Assembly: GCA_964348665.1 (NCBI GenBank)
Contig: CAYGDP010000022.1
Span: 1 to 64,000 of the forward strand
Length of the DNA stretch: 64,000 bases
Reading direction: 5' to 3'
Origin: CAYGDP01 sp964348665
GTDB lineage: Bacteria > Verrucomicrobiota > Verrucomicrobiia > Palsa-1439 > CAYGDP01
The notes below the pieces were generated by a model, which worked only from the letters and a program-made list of their open reading frames with translations, was not told the DNA's origin and did not search any database. A program made the translations under genes and the position numbers. Within the stretch, counting starts at the first letter, position 1; the number at the start of each line of letters is the position of its first letter. Shown piece after piece: positions 61,713 through 64,000 of the stretch.

Positions 61713-63398
61713 TTACGCGCGGAAGAGCGCCCCCATTTTTTTGCCGAGGATTTTACTGGCGGTAAGCAGGCTGGCCCAGAGCAGCAACATTCCCAGCACA
61801 CCCATTGCGCAAGCAACGGCAGGGGCGTCGGGTTCGATGCGACCAAGCAGATGATAAATCGCTTTTGTAATTGGATAGAAATCCTGTTTCATTGCCAGCA
61901 CCAGGCTGTCGCTGACTTCGAGCATCGCGAAGCTGAACGTGAGAATGCTGCCGGCGATAAGATTGGCCATGACCAACGGAATGGTGATGCGCCGCATCGT
62001 GGTGAAGGTGGACGCGCCGAGATTGGCGGAGGCTTCTTCGAGCGTGACGCTGCTTTGTTGAAAACCCGCCACCGCCGCGCGCACGATATAGGGTAGACGA
62101 CGCACGGAGTAACTGATGACCAATAATAGTGTTGGATTTTCACGAGGGTTGATCCACGAGATTTTCCAATCAAACCCCGCGACGTAACCGAAGGCGAGCA
62201 CGATGCCGGGCAGCACGAGCGGCAACATCGCCAGCGCATCGAGGAACCCTGCGCCGCGCTTTAGTTTTCGTGTGACCAGCCACGCAATCAGCACGCCAAG
62301 AAATAAATCCACGATGGCGCTTAACGACGAAAAAAGCAGGCTGTTGCGAATGCTGGAAAGTGTTAATCCATGATGGAATACGTCGCCGTAGTGCGCGACC
62401 GTCAGCTCTTCCGGCAATACACTGAAGAACCATTTGCCCGCAAACGACGAGACGATCACACTAGCGTGTGGGAGCAGAGCAACGGCGACAAGGGCGAGTG
62501 TAGTCCCGTAAATCAGCGTGGCTGTGGCGCCGCTGGCTTTGGTTTCGCCGGTCGTGTGGCCGCCGCGGCTGATCATCTCATAGCGCTGATTGCCAAAGAA
62601 TTTCTTCGAGATGATGAAAAGTGCGAAGGTCAGCAAGAGCAGCAGCATGACCAGCGCGTATCCCATCGGGTTGGTCGATGTCTCCGTGACTTTATCAAAA
62701 ATCTGCACCGGTAGGACGCGATAGAAACCGAAGATCAGCGGTGTGCCGAGGTCGGTCAGCGCGAATATAAAAATGAGGATCGCACCTGCAAAATAACCGG
62801 GCAACGCCAATGGCAAGGTAACGGTGCGGAACAGTCGCCAGCCCCGCGCGCCAAGATTTTCGGCAGCTTCGCGCAGCGTGGGATCAATGTTCGCCATTGC
62901 CGCGGAGAGATTGAGGAAGAGAATCGGATAAAGGTGCAGCGCTTCGAGAACGATGACACCCCAGAATCCGCCGTCCCCGAGCCAGTCAATCTCCGTGCCA
63001 AGCAAAAGATTGACCGAGCCGTACCTGGAAAAGAGTTGTTTGATGCCGATGGCGCCGACGAACGGCGGCAGAATCATTGGAGCGAGAAGGAGGGCGCTCA
63101 AGATTGCTTTGCCGCGGAGTGAGTACCGCGTGAACCAATGGGCAAGCGGAAGCGCGATCAGCGTGCAGAGGACGGTTACGAAAACACCAATCAGCAGGCT
63201 GTTGAGCGTGCATTGAAGAAATAGCGGGCTTTGAAATAAGAGCGCGAAATATTCGAGGGAGAACGTCCCGTGCGGCCAGAATGCGCCTTTGACGACGTAG
63301 GCGACGGGATAGGCGAGGAATGCGCCGAAGAACACGCCGAGCAAAGCGAGCCAAGAGATCGTGGAAGCGTTGAAACGTTGAAGCGTTGAAGCATTCAT
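61713..63398 (-). CDS. ABC transporter permease, fused two-domain FbpB/ThiP type
   Basis: A 561-residue membrane protein holding two permease units, as in iron(III) and thiamine importers. The two cytoplasmic coupling (EAA) motifs are EAAENLGARGWRLFRTVTLPLALPG and EASANLGASTFTTMRRITIPLVMAN. About twelve hydrophobic helices are present. The N-terminal NASTLQRFNASTIS is written by the dispersed class B repeat, so the true start may be there (ATG 63398) or further in. Paired with the ATPase at 63568. Substrate probably ferric iron or a polyamine-like ligand; not decided. Confidence 0.88.
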   Translation of the reverse strand: MNASTLQRFNASTISWLALLGVFFGAFLAYPVAYVVKGAFWPHGTFSLEYFALLFQSPLFLQCTLNSLLIGVFVTVLCTLIALPLAHWFTRYSLRGKAILSALLLAPMILPPFVGAIGIKQLFSRYGSVNLLLGTEIDWLGDGGFWGVIVLEALHLYPILFLNLSAAMANIDPTLREAAENLGARGWRLFRTVTLPLALPGYFAGAILIFIFALTDLGTPLIFGFYRVLPVQIFDKVTETSTNPMGYALVMLLLLLTFALFIISKKFFGNQRYEMISRGGHTTGETKASGATATLIYGTTLALVAVALLPHASVIVSSFAGKWFFSVLPEELTVAHYGDVFHHGLTLSSIRNSLLFSSLSAIVDLFLGVLIAWLVTRKLKRGAGFLDALAMLPLVLPGIVLAFGYVAGFDWKISWINPRENPTLLLVISYSVRRLPYIVRAAVAGFQQSSVTLEEASANLGASTFTTMRRITIPLVMANLIAGSILTFSFAMLEVSDSLVLAMKQDFYPITKAIYHLLGRIEPDAPAVACAMGVLGMLLLWASLLTASKILGKKMGALFRA

Positions 63399-63401
63399 GG
63401 G

Positions 63402-63560
63402 GAAGAGAAACTCCAAACTCCAAATTCCAAACCCCAAAGAAGCCTCAAATTACAAAATCCAAGTCGGATGTACGTTGCCGAATCTTCGACCTGAAGTTTG
63501 ATGCTTGAAGTTTCCCTGAAGTTTGAGTTTTTAGGTTTGAAGTTTTTGGTGGCATTCATT
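63402..63560. repeat. Formulaic repeat (class A) between the ABC ATPase and permease genes
   Basis: Runs such as aaactccaaactccaaattccaaacccc and gaagtttgatgcttgaagtttccctgaagtttgag repeat with small changes. They interrupt what should be a tight two-gene operon. The block continues into the class B units at 63360-63398 that encode the permease N-terminus. Confidence 0.65.
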
Positions 63561-63567
63561 AGTGGTT

Positions 63568-64000
63568 TCATTCCGTAAAAATCCTCACATCCGCAGGAAA
63601 AATGAGGAGGCGCACGGTATCGCCTCGTTTGCGGTCAAAGGGCGGGTTCGGCTCGACTGCTTTGAGCGTTTGTCCGTCAGGGAGTTTCAAGGTGTACTGT
63701 TCGATTTCGCCGAGATAGGTGGTTTGCTCGATAGTGGCAGGTATTGGCGAATTGGAGTGTTGCAGTGATGGAGTGGTGGGGGATTCGATGCCGATGGCTT
63801 CCGGACGGATACCGATTGTGACTTGTTGCGAAACGGTGAGCGGGAGAGACAGTGAATCGGCTAGAGAAGCACGGAGTTGGTTATTTCCGACGGCGACGAC
63901 TGCTTCTTTGCCGTTGGTAGAAACTACATTGGCGTTGAGAAAATTCATTTCACCGATGAAATCGGCGACAAAACGACTGGCAGGGTGGCTGTAGATTTCG
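63568..64000 (-). CDS. ABC transporter ATP-binding protein, C-terminal part (FbpC/PotA type, cut by window end)
   Basis: The frame is open to the window edge; the visible 143 residues begin EIYSHPASRFVADFIGEMNFLNA, the usual link between the ATPase domain and the TOBE domain, followed by VTIGIRPEAIGIE and TYLGEIEQYTLKLPDGQTLKA. The Walker motifs lie outside the window. Residues SPTTPSLQHSNSPIP in the TOBE domain are repeat-derived. It energises the permease downstream; a binding-protein gene may lie beyond the edge. Confidence 0.85.
   Translation of the reverse strand, partial: EIYSHPASRFVADFIGEMNFLNANVVSTNGKEAVVAVGNNQLRASLADSLSLPLTVSQQVTIGIRPEAIGIESPTTPSLQHSNSPIPATIEQTTYLGEIEQYTLKLPDGQTLKAVEPNPPFDRKRGDTVRLLIFPADVRIFTE
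63739..63780 (-). repeat. In-frame dispersed repeat inside the ABC ATPase TOBE domain
   Basis: On the minus strand cactccatcactgcaacact then ccaattcgccaatacc encodes TPSLQHSNSPIP, close to the TPTLQHTNT peptide that the repeat writes into the dehydrogenase at 46645-46719. Two unrelated genes thus share the same inserted phrase in the same reading frame. Confidence 0.6.

Overview
The window looks like chromosomal DNA of a PVC-superphylum bacterium, most likely Verrucomicrobiota. This rests on content, not on a phylogeny: a giant PVC-type dehydrogenase/HEAT/cytochrome c protein (39112-42912), two exported-type proteins with an N-terminal LEPR-XLL-like motif (8088-12905, 42947-44674), two PhoPQ-related hydrolases, a Tat-exported Gfo/Idh oxidoreductase and, above all, a UBact-type bacterial proteasome locus. 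I see no transposases, CRISPR arrays or phage genes and no obvious transcription factor.

Layout. 1-4180 is the end of an rRNA operon on the + strand: 3' part of 16S, tRNA-Ala(TGC), tRNA-Ile(GAT), 23S, 5S, then an intrinsic terminator; perfect inverted repeats flank 23S as a processing stem. 4302-7067 holds a sugar ABC ATPase and permease without a binding protein. 7289-14437 holds a LON-domain protein, a 1605-residue subtilisin with an embedded lipase-like domain, a class I amidotransferase and a zinc-ribbon membrane protein. 14485-17251 is a coupled operon (Ser/Thr kinase, L,D-transpeptidase, AccA). 17366-21329 is two PhoPQ-related proteins plus the Gfo/Idh protein. 21359-30941 is mixed housekeeping: PfkB kinase, DUF5679 mini-protein, tandem NDK-like protein, aminotransferase, DoxX protein, ArgS, PTS IIA, GspB/ExeA-like pair, RmlD-like reductase.

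31028-38966 is the highlight. Seven consecutive minus-strand genes read, in transcription order, ARC/Mpa ATPase, Dop, UBact, ChrA-like transporter, proteasome beta, proteasome alpha, PafA. This is the actinobacterial pupylation order, with the Pup gene replaced by a 63-residue UBact (C-terminus RTGE) and a chromate-transporter-family gene inserted. PafA would ligate UBact through its terminal Glu, Dop would remove it, and the ARC ring would unfold targets into the alpha/beta 20S core. The ATPase lacks the usual C-terminal docking tail.

39112-64000 holds the PVC cytochrome, a LEERW-type beta-helix protein, GT2 plus nucleotide-sugar dehydrogenase, TrmL with an in-frame palindromic insertion, an ankyrin protein, two TIM-barrel isomerases, a cREC protein, an MFS/DJ-1/LarA operon, a serine hydrolase, Gnd, an SDR, MEMO plus a TPP decarboxylase, and a two-gene iron/polyamine-type ABC transporter that runs off the end.

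Two genome-wide habits stand out: four-base stop/start overlaps (ATGA) in many operons, and a dispersed formulaic AT-rich repeat family between genes and, in frame, inside genes. Most starts lack a strong Shine-Dalgarno sequence, so several start positions are judgement calls and are flagged.
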